Positions 16,168-23,007 of a stretch of DNA of 33,209 bases are shown here, one piece after another. The position numbers and the translations under genes are program-made. The stretch's first letter is position 1. Every line of letters starts with the position of its first letter. The DNA lies in assembly GCA_947460365.1 (NCBI GenBank), contig CANHJH010000009.1, positions 1 to 33,209 of the forward strand. Reading direction: 5' to 3'. Below the pieces are notes generated by a model. The model made no database searches and was not told where the DNA came from. It was given only the letters and a program-made list of their open reading frames with translations. The stretch is from Sphingobacteriia bacterium. Its GTDB lineage: Bacteria > Bacteroidota > Bacteroidia > Chitinophagales > Chitinophagaceae.

Positions 16168-17847
16168 ATGGCAGAGCAAAATTTTGATGCAATTGTTATT
16201 GGCTCAGGAATAAGCGGTGGTTGGGCTGCAAAAGAGCTTACAGAAAAAGGTCTGAAAGTGTTGATGCTCGAAAGAGGTAGAAATATTGAACACATTAAAG
16301 ACTACGTTAACGCAAATAAAGAAGATTGGGACTATCCGCATCACGATAGAAAAACACAGGAGATGATTGCCAATAATCCTGTTCGTAATAGAGATTATCC
16401 GTTAAACGAAAAGACCTACGATATGTGGGTAGAAGAAAAAGAAAGTCCTTATGTTGAAGTAAAAAGATACGATTGGTTTAGAGGATACCATGTAGGTGGC
16501 CGCTCGTTGATGTGGGGCAGACAAAGTTACCGGTGGAGTGATTTAGATTTTGAAGCCAATGCTAAAGATGGTATTGCTGTTGATTGGCCGGTAAGATATA
16601 AAGACATAGCACCCTGGTATGATTATGTAGAAAAATTTGCGGGTATTAGTGGTAACAGAGATGGCATACCGGTTTTACCGGACGGACAGTTTATGCCACC
16701 CATGGAAATGAATTGTGTAGAAAAGGATGTATCAAAAAGATTAAAAGAATATTATGAGAATCAGCGTGCCATGATTATTGGTCGTGTAGCCAATATTACT
16801 CAACCATTAGAAGGCAGAACCAACTGTCAGTATAGAAATAAGTGTTGGCTGGGTTGTCCGTTTGGCGCATACTTCAGCACACAATCCTCTACCTTACCCG
16901 CAGCAATGAAAACGGGTAATTTAACATTACGCCCATGGAGTATCGTATCTAAAATTTTATACGATAAAGATAAAAAGAAAGCAACCGGAGTAGAAGTGCT
17001 GGATGCAGAAACCAATAAAACGTATGTGTACAATGCCAAGATCATTTTCTTAAATGCATCTACACTTAACTCGTCTTGGATTTTAATGAACTCCGCAACA
17101 GATGTGTGGGAGGGTGGTTTAGGAAGCAGCAGTGGTGAGTTGGGCCATAATATTATGGATCATCATTTAGGAGTTGGAGCGCGCGGAAAAGTGGAAGGGT
17201 ATGAAGATAAATATGTATTTGGAAGAAGAGCCAACGGTATTTATGTGCCGCGTTACAGAAATGTAGGAAATGATAAAAGAGACTACTTGCGTGGTTTCGG
17301 TTATCAAGGTGGTGCAGGAAGAGAAGGCTGGGGTAGAGAATTAGCAGAATTAAGTATTGGTGGTGATTTTAAAGATGCGTTGTTAGAACCGGGTGGTTGG
17401 ACAATGGGCATGATGGGCTTTGGTGAAGTATTACCTGATCATGCAAATTTTGCTACCATCGATAAAACTGTGAAAGACAAGTGGGGACTGAATGTATTGA
17501 AGATAGATGCAGAGCTAAAAGACAACGAAAAGAAAATGCGTATTGATATGCAGGCCGATGCCATTGAAATGCTTACCAATGCCGGTGTTAAAGAAGTGAA
17601 GGGATATGAGGGCAATGGTGTGTTAGGTAGAGGTATTCATGAAATGGGCACTGCACGTATGGGTGCTGATCCAAAAACATCGGTGGTAAATAAACACAAT
17701 CAAATTTGGGATGCTCCGAATGTATTTGTAACCGATGGTTCATTTATGACCTCCTCCGCTTGTGTAAATCCATCATTAACCTATATGGCATTTACCGCGC
17801 GAGCTGCAGATTATGCAGTAAGTGAGTTGAAGAAAGGAAATTTATAA
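16168..17847 (+). CDS. GMC family FAD-dependent oxidoreductase (sugar dehydrogenase catalytic subunit)
   Basis: A 559-aa flavoenzyme of the glucose-methanol-choline family, of the subtype paired with a gluconate 2-dehydrogenase subunit 3-like protein. The FAD motif is GSGISGGWAAKEL (12-24) with Glu35 at the ribose site. A Cys cluster, NCQYRNKCWLGC (Cys220, 226, 230), is typical of the electron-transferring dehydrogenases. The catalytic pair is His491 (HEMGTARMG) and Asn534 (NPSLTYMAF). It has no signal of its own and is probably carried out by its Tat-signal partner encoded 34 bases downstream. Expected reaction: oxidation of a sugar or glycoside, perhaps at C3, with electrons going to the lipoprotein cytochrome c of the divergent operon. 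Confidence 0.92.
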   Translation: MAEQNFDAIVIGSGISGGWAAKELTEKGLKVLMLERGRNIEHIKDYVNANKEDWDYPHHDRKTQEMIANNPVRNRDYPLNEKTYDMWVEEKESPYVEVKRYDWFRGYHVGGRSLMWGRQSYRWSDLDFEANAKDGIAVDWPVRYKDIAPWYDYVEKFAGISGNRDGIPVLPDGQFMPPMEMNCVEKDVSKRLKEYYENQRAMIIGRVANITQPLEGRTNCQYRNKCWLGCPFGAYFSTQSSTLPAAMKTGNLTLRPWSIVSKILYDKDKKKATGVEVLDAETNKTYVYNAKIIFLNASTLNSSWILMNSATDVWEGGLGSSSGELGHNIMDHHLGVGARGKVEGYEDKYVFGRRANGIYVPRYRNVGNDKRDYLRGFGYQGGAGREGWGRELAELSIGGDFKDALLEPGGWTMGMMGFGEVLPDHANFATIDKTVKDKWGLNVLKIDAELKDNEKKMRIDMQADAIEMLTNAGVKEVKGYEGNGVLGRGIHEMGTARMGADPKTSVVNKHNQIWDAPNVFVTDGSFMTSSACVNPSLTYMAFTARAADYAVSELKKGNL

Positions 17848-17881
17848 TTGGTAACAAGTCGATAAAATAAAAATATTTACA

Positions 17882-18448
17882 ATGAATAGAAGAGAAGCAT
17901 TATCTAGTGTAGCCCTTTTGTTAGGTGGTACCATACTAGGCGCAGAAGCTTTTTTATCGGGATGTAAAACTGCCTCAAAAGATGCGATTGCATTTACACC
18001 AACAGATATTGAACTACTAAGTGAAATTGCCGAAACCATTTTACCGGCAACTACCACACCCGGTGCCAAAGATGCAAAAGTGGGCGAATTTATGGCAGTA
18101 ATTGTAAAAGACTGTTATACACCGGAAGAAAGCAAAGCATTTACCGAAGGAATGAAAAAAATAGAGGAAGCAGCAAAAACAAAGCATGGAACAAGTTTTG
18201 TAGCATCAACTAAAGAACAACGTCATGATTTGTTAGTTACGCTTGATAGTGAAGCAAAGGCAGTTCAAAAAAACCTAAAGGAAAAAGAAATGCCCCATTA
18301 TTTTGCTATGATGAAACAGCTTACTCTTTGGGGATTCTTTACTTCTGAAGTAGGTGCTACTAAGGCATTGCGTTATGTAGCAGTGCCCGGCAAATACGAT
18401 GGTAATTTTCCCTACAAAAAAGGCGACAGAGCTTGGGCTACCTCATAA
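17882..18448 (+). CDS. Gluconate 2-dehydrogenase subunit 3 family protein (Tat-exported small subunit)
   Basis: A 188-aa small subunit with an N-terminal twin-arginine signal, MNRREALSSVALLLGGTILG, and a Cys at about residue 28 (FLSGCKTA) that could be lipidated. The mature part has the family's start, FTPTDIELLSEIAETILPAT, and a conserved C-terminal aromatic region (MMKQLTLWGFFTSEVGATKALRY). Members carry the GMC catalytic subunit across the membrane and stabilise it. It lies 34 bases after the GMC gene, so co-translation and assembly are expected. It carries no haem or iron-sulphur motif. Confidence 0.9.
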   Translation: MNRREALSSVALLLGGTILGAEAFLSGCKTASKDAIAFTPTDIELLSEIAETILPATTTPGAKDAKVGEFMAVIVKDCYTPEESKAFTEGMKKIEEAAKTKHGTSFVASTKEQRHDLLVTLDSEAKAVQKNLKEKEMPHYFAMMKQLTLWGFFTSEVGATKALRYVAVPGKYDGNFPYKKGDRAWATS

Positions 18449-18485
18449 TTCACATACTAAAAACAATTACCAACAAATGAAATTG

Positions 18486-18499
18486 TGCAATTAATTGCA
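18486..18499. promoter_or_regulatory. Perfect 14-bp palindrome upstream of the 18522 gene
   Basis: TGCAATTAATTGCA is a perfect palindrome 22 bases before the ATG of the last gene of the plus operon. It could be an internal control site, but AT-rich palindromes can arise by chance. Confidence 0.25.
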
Positions 18500-18521
18500 A
18501 TTAATTTAAAATAAACAAACA

Positions 18522-19391
18522 ATGAACAACAATAGAAGAAACTTTATTAAAACAACGGGCTTAGCAGCTGCAGGATTGAGTTTGCCATTCTTAGGCAAAT
18601 CAAATTTATTGAATTCTTTTGGAGATGGAAAGAAGGAAGGACGTTTTGGAATACAACTATGGACAGTAAAAGAAGATCTGGCAGCAGACGTTAAAGGAAC
18701 GCTTAAAAAATTAGCAGGATTTGGATATAATCAAATCGAAAGTTTTGAAGGTGCTAATGGAATATTCTGGGGCATGAAAAATACGGAGTTTAAAAAGTAC
18801 ATGGATGATTTAAACATGAAGATTATTTCGGCGCATTGCAACAATACGGTAGACTTTGAACGTAAAGCTGCTGAAGCTGCAGAAATAGGCATGAAGTATT
18901 TAATTTGTCCTTGGAAAGGAGCTCAAAAATCTATTGATGATTTTAAAAGGTTCAATGACGAGTTTAATAAGAGCGGAGAAATTTGTAAAAAGAACGGAAT
19001 AAAATTTGCGTACCACAACCACGATTATTCGTTTAAACCAGTTGATGGTCAAATCCCACAAACCGTAATGATGGAAGGTACCGATGCATCATTGGTAGAT
19101 TTTGAAATGGATATCTACTGGGTAGTTGCCGCAAAAGAAAATCCGATTGATTGGTTCAAAAAATATCCGGGAAGATTTACCATTTGCCATGTTAAAGATC
19201 AAACAACAGCTGCAACAGGTATTGAGTCATGTATATTAGGAAAGGGATCCATTAACTTTTCAAACATATTACACGAAGCAAGAAAATATGGCATGAAGCA
19301 TCATATTGTAGAGCAAGAAGCATTTACTGGTTCAAATCCATTGGCGAGTGCAGCAGCAGATGCGGCTTACATGAAAGCCTTGAAGTTTTAG
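18522..19391 (+). CDS. Tat-exported sugar phosphate isomerase/epimerase family protein
   Basis: A 289-aa TIM-barrel protein with a clear Tat signal, MNNNRRNFIKTTGLAAAGLSL. After cleavage comes the usual FGIQLWTVKEDL start and GFGYNQIESFEG. Metal and active-site candidates are His in FAYHNHDYSF, Asp/Glu in DFEMDIYW, His in FTICHVKDQ and Glu in HIVEQEAF. It is the third such barrel in the cluster and the last gene of the plus operon, closed by an 18-bp stem terminator. The periplasmic location suggests it acts on the keto-sugar product of the GMC enzyme before uptake; the reaction is unknown. Confidence 0.88.
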   Translation: MNNNRRNFIKTTGLAAAGLSLPFLGKSNLLNSFGDGKKEGRFGIQLWTVKEDLAADVKGTLKKLAGFGYNQIESFEGANGIFWGMKNTEFKKYMDDLNMKIISAHCNNTVDFERKAAEAAEIGMKYLICPWKGAQKSIDDFKRFNDEFNKSGEICKKNGIKFAYHNHDYSFKPVDGQIPQTVMMEGTDASLVDFEMDIYWVVAAKENPIDWFKKYPGRFTICHVKDQTTAATGIESCILGKGSINFSNILHEARKYGMKHHIVEQEAFTGSNPLASAAADAAYMKALKF

Positions 19392-19412
19392 TAATTACTG
19401 GAAAGTAAGTTA

Positions 19413-19457
19413 AAAAGGCAAAGCCCATCTAATTGAATAGATGGGCTTTGCCTTTTA
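19413..19457. terminator. Terminator closing the plus sugar operon (left bracket of the TA islet)
   Basis: An 18-bp perfect stem with core GGCAAAGCCCATCT / AGATGGGCTTTGCC, an 8-nt loop, and flanking A and T runs. The core AAAGCCCATCTAATT...AGATGGGCTTT recurs at 21276-21302, on the other side of the toxin-antitoxin genes. Confidence 0.88.
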
Positions 19458-19491
19458 ATGGAATAGTGTAATCAATTAATAAAATAGTTTA

Positions 19492-19499
19492 TAAATTTG
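19492..19499 (+). promoter_or_regulatory. -7 promoter box (TAAATTTG) abutting the zeta-type toxin start
   Basis: TAAATTTG followed by CA is an exact consensus match ending 5 bases before the ATG, implying a near-leaderless transcript. No clear -33 TTG was seen. Confidence 0.42.
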
Positions 19500-19504
19500 C
19501 AAAT

Positions 19505-20080
19505 ATGACTAACAAAGATCTTTATATAATTGCTGGTTGTAATGGAGCTGGAAAAACGACAGCTTCTTTTACTATTTTACCAGAAATTATTGACTGTAAA
19601 GAATTTGTAAATGCAGATGAAATAGCAAAGGGCTTATCACCCTTTCAACCAGAAAAAGTATCCTTTGAAGCTGGTAGAATAATGTTGAATAGAATAAATG
19701 AATTATTGAAACTAAAAGAAAGTTTTGCATTTGAAACAACTTTATCTACGAAAAGTTATAGACAAAAAATCATAAATGCTAAACAAAATGGATATACAAT
19801 AACTTTACTTTTCTTTTGGCTTCAAAGTATAGAATTAGCGAAAGAACGAGTAAAAACAAGAGTATTGGAAGGTGGGCACAATATTGACCCGGAAATAATA
19901 GAAAGGCGTTATTATAAAGGAATTAAAAATCTATTTGAAATTTATTTACCAATTGTTGATGGCGCATTAATTTTTGATAACTCAATTGGAAAACACATGC
20001 TTTTAGCACAAAAAACAATTGATGGGAAATTAAATATTATAGACACAATAAAGTTTAACGAGTTAAAAAATAAACAATGA
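19505..20080 (+). CDS. Zeta toxin family P-loop kinase
   Basis: A 191-aa P-loop kinase-like protein of the zeta/PezT type, members of which phosphorylate UDP-N-acetylglucosamine and so block wall synthesis. The Walker A motif is AGCNGAGKTTAS (10-21). FAFETTLSTKSY resembles the substrate-binding segment, and RVLEGGHNIDPEIIERRYYK holds the Arg-rich lid region. At 191 aa it is short compared with plasmid zeta, as in many chromosomal Bacteroidota members. It overlaps by 4 bases (ATGA) a 49-aa ORF that is a candidate cognate partner. It lies next to MazEF within a segment bracketed by two related terminators. Real toxicity is not shown by sequence. Confidence 0.82.
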   Translation: MTNKDLYIIAGCNGAGKTTASFTILPEIIDCKEFVNADEIAKGLSPFQPEKVSFEAGRIMLNRINELLKLKESFAFETTLSTKSYRQKIINAKQNGYTITLLFFWLQSIELAKERVKTRVLEGGHNIDPEIIERRYYKGIKNLFEIYLPIVDGALIFDNSIGKHMLLAQKTIDGKLNIIDTIKFNELKNKQ

Positions 20081-20226
20081 CAACTGTTGAAAAACAAATT
20101 GAACAGAAAAATAAAATTCTCCTAGGACTTGAAAAGGTGTATGAAAAACTTATTGAGTTTAAAAAATCAAAAAAAACAGATCTTGTTGTTATGAAAGACA
20201 ATAAAATTGTTAAAATAAAACCTTGA
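20077..20226 (+). CDS. 49-aa small protein, candidate partner or antitoxin of the zeta-type kinase (not in ORF track)
   Basis: ATG at 20077 overlaps the toxin stop as ATGA and the frame ends with TGA at 20224-20226. The protein starts MTTVEKQIEQKNKILLGLEK and ends VVMKDNKIVKIKP. It is charged, with a helical first two-thirds (KILLGLEKVYEKLIEFKKSK) and a short beta-like tail. Translational coupling to a toxin gene, small size and high charge fit an antitoxin or regulatory partner. Epsilon antitoxins of classical systems are larger and usually upstream, so this would be a different type. I recall similar short proteins next to zeta-type genes in this phylum but cannot confirm this without a search. 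Confidence 0.7.
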   Translation: MTTVEKQIEQKNKILLGLEKVYEKLIEFKKSKKTDLVVMKDNKIVKIKP

Positions 20227-20315
20227 TGCGATCACATCTCTATAACTTCAATATAAATTGGTTGTTTAGTGTCTGTTAATATTTTATATTCTTTTTATTA
20301 TCACTCGTAAAACAT

Positions 20316-20639
20316 CTAGTCTACAAATGTTTCCTGTATAACAGACTTGACTTTGTAAATTTCTTTATTGTGTAAGAAATCAAATAATTTTACTATTCGT
20401 ACTCTATCAATTGTTCGAATTTGATCCAATACAATCCAACTTTTGATGTTGTTATGTTTTACCTCTACTCTGGTTGGATAAGATTTGGAACTACTTGTAA
20501 TGGGAGCTATTACAATAGTTTGTAAATACTTATTCATTTCATCAGGAGAAATAACCACACAGGGGCGAGTCTTTTTCATTTCACTGCCGATAGTTGGGTC
20601 GAGGTTTACTAAAACAATTTGGTATTGTTTTATTTCCAT
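20316..20639 (-). CDS. mazF: MazF/PemK family endoribonuclease toxin
   Basis: A 107-aa type II toxin of the MazF/PemK family, which cleaves mRNA at short specific sequences. The family start is clear: YQIVLVNLDPTIGSEMKKTR then PCVVISPDEMN. The strand TIVIAPITSS and the WIVLDQIRTIDRVRIVK segment carry the usual active-site region, with Arg27 (KKTRPC) and Thr/Ser (ITSSSK). It overlaps the upstream antitoxin gene by 10 bases, so toxin synthesis is coupled to antitoxin translation. The cleavage site cannot be predicted. Confidence 0.93.
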   Translation of the reverse strand: MEIKQYQIVLVNLDPTIGSEMKKTRPCVVISPDEMNKYLQTIVIAPITSSSKSYPTRVEVKHNNIKSWIVLDQIRTIDRVRIVKLFDFLHNKEIYKVKSVIQETFVD

Positions 20640-20875
20640 TCTTCAAAGTTTTCATCTTCAAAAATATCAGACATTAGTAATTTGTCATCACCATTCTCGT
20701 GCATTTTCTTAAAAGCTTTTTCCCAACCATTTCTTGAAGAGGTCTTTGGTTTTAGAATAATGCAGTCTTTTTCGAGGATAAGTTCTATTGAATCCTGAAT
20801 GTTGTATTTTTCAATGAGGGTTTTTGATAATCTTATTCCTCTGGAGTTTCCGATTGATATAATTGGTATGTTCAT
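20630..20875 (-). CDS. mazE: MazE-like AbrB-family antitoxin
   Basis: An 81-aa antitoxin with an N-terminal SpoVT/AbrB swapped-hairpin DNA-binding domain (PIISIGNSRGIRLSKTLIEK, residues 3-22, through KDCIILKP) and an acidic C-terminal tail (MSDIFEDENFEEW) that should wrap the toxin. It precedes mazF with a 10-base overlap. A palindrome, TGTAATTACA, overlaps the promoter just upstream and is a good candidate for the autoregulatory site. Confidence 0.9.
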   Translation of the reverse strand: MNIPIISIGNSRGIRLSKTLIEKYNIQDSIELILEKDCIILKPKTSSRNGWEKAFKKMHENGDDKLLMSDIFEDENFEEWK

Positions 20876-20885
20876 TTGATTATAA

Positions 20886-20925
20886 TGTAATTACAAAGTT
20901 ATTACACAAATATCATGTTACCAAA
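20886..20925 (-). promoter_or_regulatory. mazEF promoter with overlapping operator palindrome
   Basis: On the minus strand TTTG (20922-20925), a 20-base spacer and TAACTTTG (20894-20901) form a consensus-like promoter. The perfect palindrome TGTAATTACA (20886-20895) overlaps the end of the -7 box and the expected start point, and a second TGTAATAA half-site precedes it. This fits MazE/MazF autoregulation. Confidence 0.5.
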
Positions 20926-21275
20926 TTAGTAGTATAACTTCCTATTTTAGAATTGAGATCTGTATTTCCCTTTTAGATTGATTTAATGACATATTTTTTA
21001 TGCTCTTATTACTAATGGTTTTATTTACTTACAAATTTCGAATATTAAAACTTCTGATTAATAGGTATTTACCGCAATATTTAAGGTGTTTTAACCCGGT
21101 TCGGTTTGATACCTACAAACAATATTGTGTCTTTTAATGACACATCATTGGTCGGCTCATTTTGAATTTACTGTATATAATAGAGGGTAGTAAAACAAAG
21201 CTGCAATTCAATGATGAAATTGTGACAAATTTCACTAAACATACAAGTTAGCGTGGCGCATCGCCAATGAAAGAG
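20926..21275. other. Intergenic region without a recognisable gene
   Basis: No convincing coding frame. It contains GGTATTTACCGC (21064-21075), similar to GGTATTTGCCGT at 27320-27331, and a hairpin TGTGTC-ttttaat-GACACA (21126-21144). No tRNA, insertion sequence end or direct repeat was recognised. Confidence 0.4.
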
Positions 21276-21302
21276 AAAGCCCATCTAATTTAGATGGGCT
21301 TT
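21276..21302 (-). terminator. Terminator of the Tat-exported Gfo/Idh/MocA gene (right bracket of the TA islet)
   Basis: AAAGCCCATCTA / TAGATGGGCTTT forms a perfect 12-bp stem with a 3-nt loop. It lies 26 bases after the minus-strand stop at 21329; on that strand it is followed by a CTCTTTC pyrimidine stretch. The stem core matches the terminator at 19413-19457. Confidence 0.72.
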
Positions 21303-21328
21303 AGTATATATAGCTTAAACAAATCAAT

Positions 21329-22813
21329 TTAGAACTGTCTGTACTTTCTTCTTACGAACTGATTAGCATCATCAAAGTTGGTAATCTTCATATTTGGACC
21401 GTCCCACATTAGTTTAATGTTTCTTCCAGGATAATAAATATTACCTTTTTCGTTTTTAGCTTGAATATCATAGCTTCTGATGGCTAAATTGCCCATTAAA
21501 ACGCTCTCGGTTAATGGTCCGGAGATATCAAAATGAGAACTTAGGTTCTTAGCTTTTTCTGATCCGTACCCAGCAATAGCAGCATCTACCCATGTTGTGT
21601 AGTGACCCGCTTCGCCATTTGGTACACGAGCAATTGTTTTAGGAACGTTTGTTTCTTTGGTTTTGCTGATTGGCAATAAGTTGGGTCTTGCTCCGTAGGT
21701 ACCGCACATCATATTGCCTTTAGTTCCAACAAAAATCACTCCATTGCTACCATCCGGATCTCCCATCATTTCATTAGGGCCTAATTCTTCAGGACGCTCT
21801 GGTTGAATTCCTCCATCCATCCAATGTAATTTAACATCGGGCTTGCCGTTCATTCCTTTAAAGGTTAACGTGATGTGAGAAGAAGTAGGGCAACTTTCTG
21901 GATAATATGCTTTGTTCCAAGGTTTTAAGTATCTGGTAGCAACGCTACATTCTGCCGAAACAGGATATCCTAATCCTAAAACACTGAAAGCAGGCGCCAT
22001 AATATGACAAGCCATATCACCCAATGCACCGGTACCATAATCCCACCAACCACGCCAGTTAAATGGCAATAATCCATCTACGTAATCTTTTAAAGGCGCA
22101 TTTCCTAACCAAAGATTAAAATCTAATCCGGCAGGAACAGGACTTGAACTAGTAGGCCAACCCACACCCTGCGGCCAAACTGGTCTATCAGTATAACAAT
22201 AAATCGTATGAATATCGCCAACAAGGCCGGCATTGTACCACTCCATTAATTGACGAACACCATCTCCAGAAGTACCCTGATTACCCATTTGCGTTACCAC
22301 TTTATAGTCGTGCGCCGCTTTGGTCATCATACGTGCTTCGTAAATATCATGTGATAGTGGCTTTTGTACATACACGTGCTTATTTAACTGCATAGCAGCT
22401 AAAGCAATTTGAGCATGCATGTGGTCTGGTGTAGATACAGAAACCGCATCTATATTTTTATGTTCTTTATCTAGTAATTCACGGAAGTCCTTATAAATTT
22501 TAGCCTTTGGAAAGCGTGATTTACTGGTAACCATCTGGCGCTCATCTACATCACATAAATAAGCTATATCGGCTTTTCCACCCTGGAAAAAATTCCAAAT
22601 ATCGCTTTCACCTTTACCTCCCACACCAATACCTGCAATTTGTAGCTTATCGCTTGGCGCAGTAAAACCTTTACCCATTACGTGGCGTGGAATAATGTAA
22701 AATCCGGCAGCAGCAAGTGCACTGTTGCGTATAAAAGAACGGCGTGATGGTTGAGCAGATGTGTCGTTGGCCGAAGACGACATATCTTTTTTGGATTTGT
22801 CTTTTTGGTTCAT
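21329..22813 (-). CDS. Tat-exported Gfo/Idh/MocA family oxidoreductase
   Basis: A long family member (494 aa from the ATG at 22813; the track's TTG three codons upstream is less likely). It has a hydrophilic N-terminal stretch, then a Tat signal SRRSFIRNSALAAAGF, so it should fold with its cofactor before export to the periplasm. The Rossmann motif is IAGIGVGGKGESD, the catalytic motif is VYVQKPLSHD (Gln in place of Glu in EKP), and the C-terminal part carries NWRGWWDYGTGALGDMACHI with the Asp/His pair. The QKP motif, WWDYGTGAL and a Tat signal are typical of the Bacteroidota/Planctomycetota subgroup, some of whose members work as glycosidases or keto-sugar enzymes with bound NAD. Substrate unknown; possibly linked to the cluster at 11544-19391. 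Confidence 0.92.
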   Translation of the reverse strand: MNQKDKSKKDMSSSANDTSAQPSRRSFIRNSALAAAGFYIIPRHVMGKGFTAPSDKLQIAGIGVGGKGESDIWNFFQGGKADIAYLCDVDERQMVTSKSRFPKAKIYKDFRELLDKEHKNIDAVSVSTPDHMHAQIALAAMQLNKHVYVQKPLSHDIYEARMMTKAAHDYKVVTQMGNQGTSGDGVRQLMEWYNAGLVGDIHTIYCYTDRPVWPQGVGWPTSSSPVPAGLDFNLWLGNAPLKDYVDGLLPFNWRGWWDYGTGALGDMACHIMAPAFSVLGLGYPVSAECSVATRYLKPWNKAYYPESCPTSSHITLTFKGMNGKPDVKLHWMDGGIQPERPEELGPNEMMGDPDGSNGVIFVGTKGNMMCGTYGARPNLLPISKTKETNVPKTIARVPNGEAGHYTTWVDAAIAGYGSEKAKNLSSHFDISGPLTESVLMGNLAIRSYDIQAKNEKGNIYYPGRNIKLMWDGPNMKITNFDDANQFVRRKYRQF

Positions 22814-23007
22814 ATCTAGCAATTAATAGGGTATGAATATAATTAATTTTTTAGAATCAAATGAGGAAATTTGATGGAGGGAACTTGCTTTTTCAAAAAA
22901 TAATCGATGGATGCTTTATATGGGGATTGTGTTTGATGTAAATCCGTACAATTGTTGTGTTTTGGTTTCCTCCCTAATAGTTTTTCCTTAACTTGTACAC
23001 CTAAATT

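Noticed and set aside
20876-21328. Possible tRNA, attachment site or insertion sequence remnant beside the TA islet
   Set aside because: No cloverleaf, no transposase or integrase fragment and no direct repeat was found; only small hairpins and the GGTATTTACCG motif are visible.
21329-22822. TTG start at 22822 for the Tat-exported Gfo/Idh/MocA gene
   Set aside because: An in-frame ATG lies three codons downstream and fits the N-terminus equally well, so 22813 is preferred.
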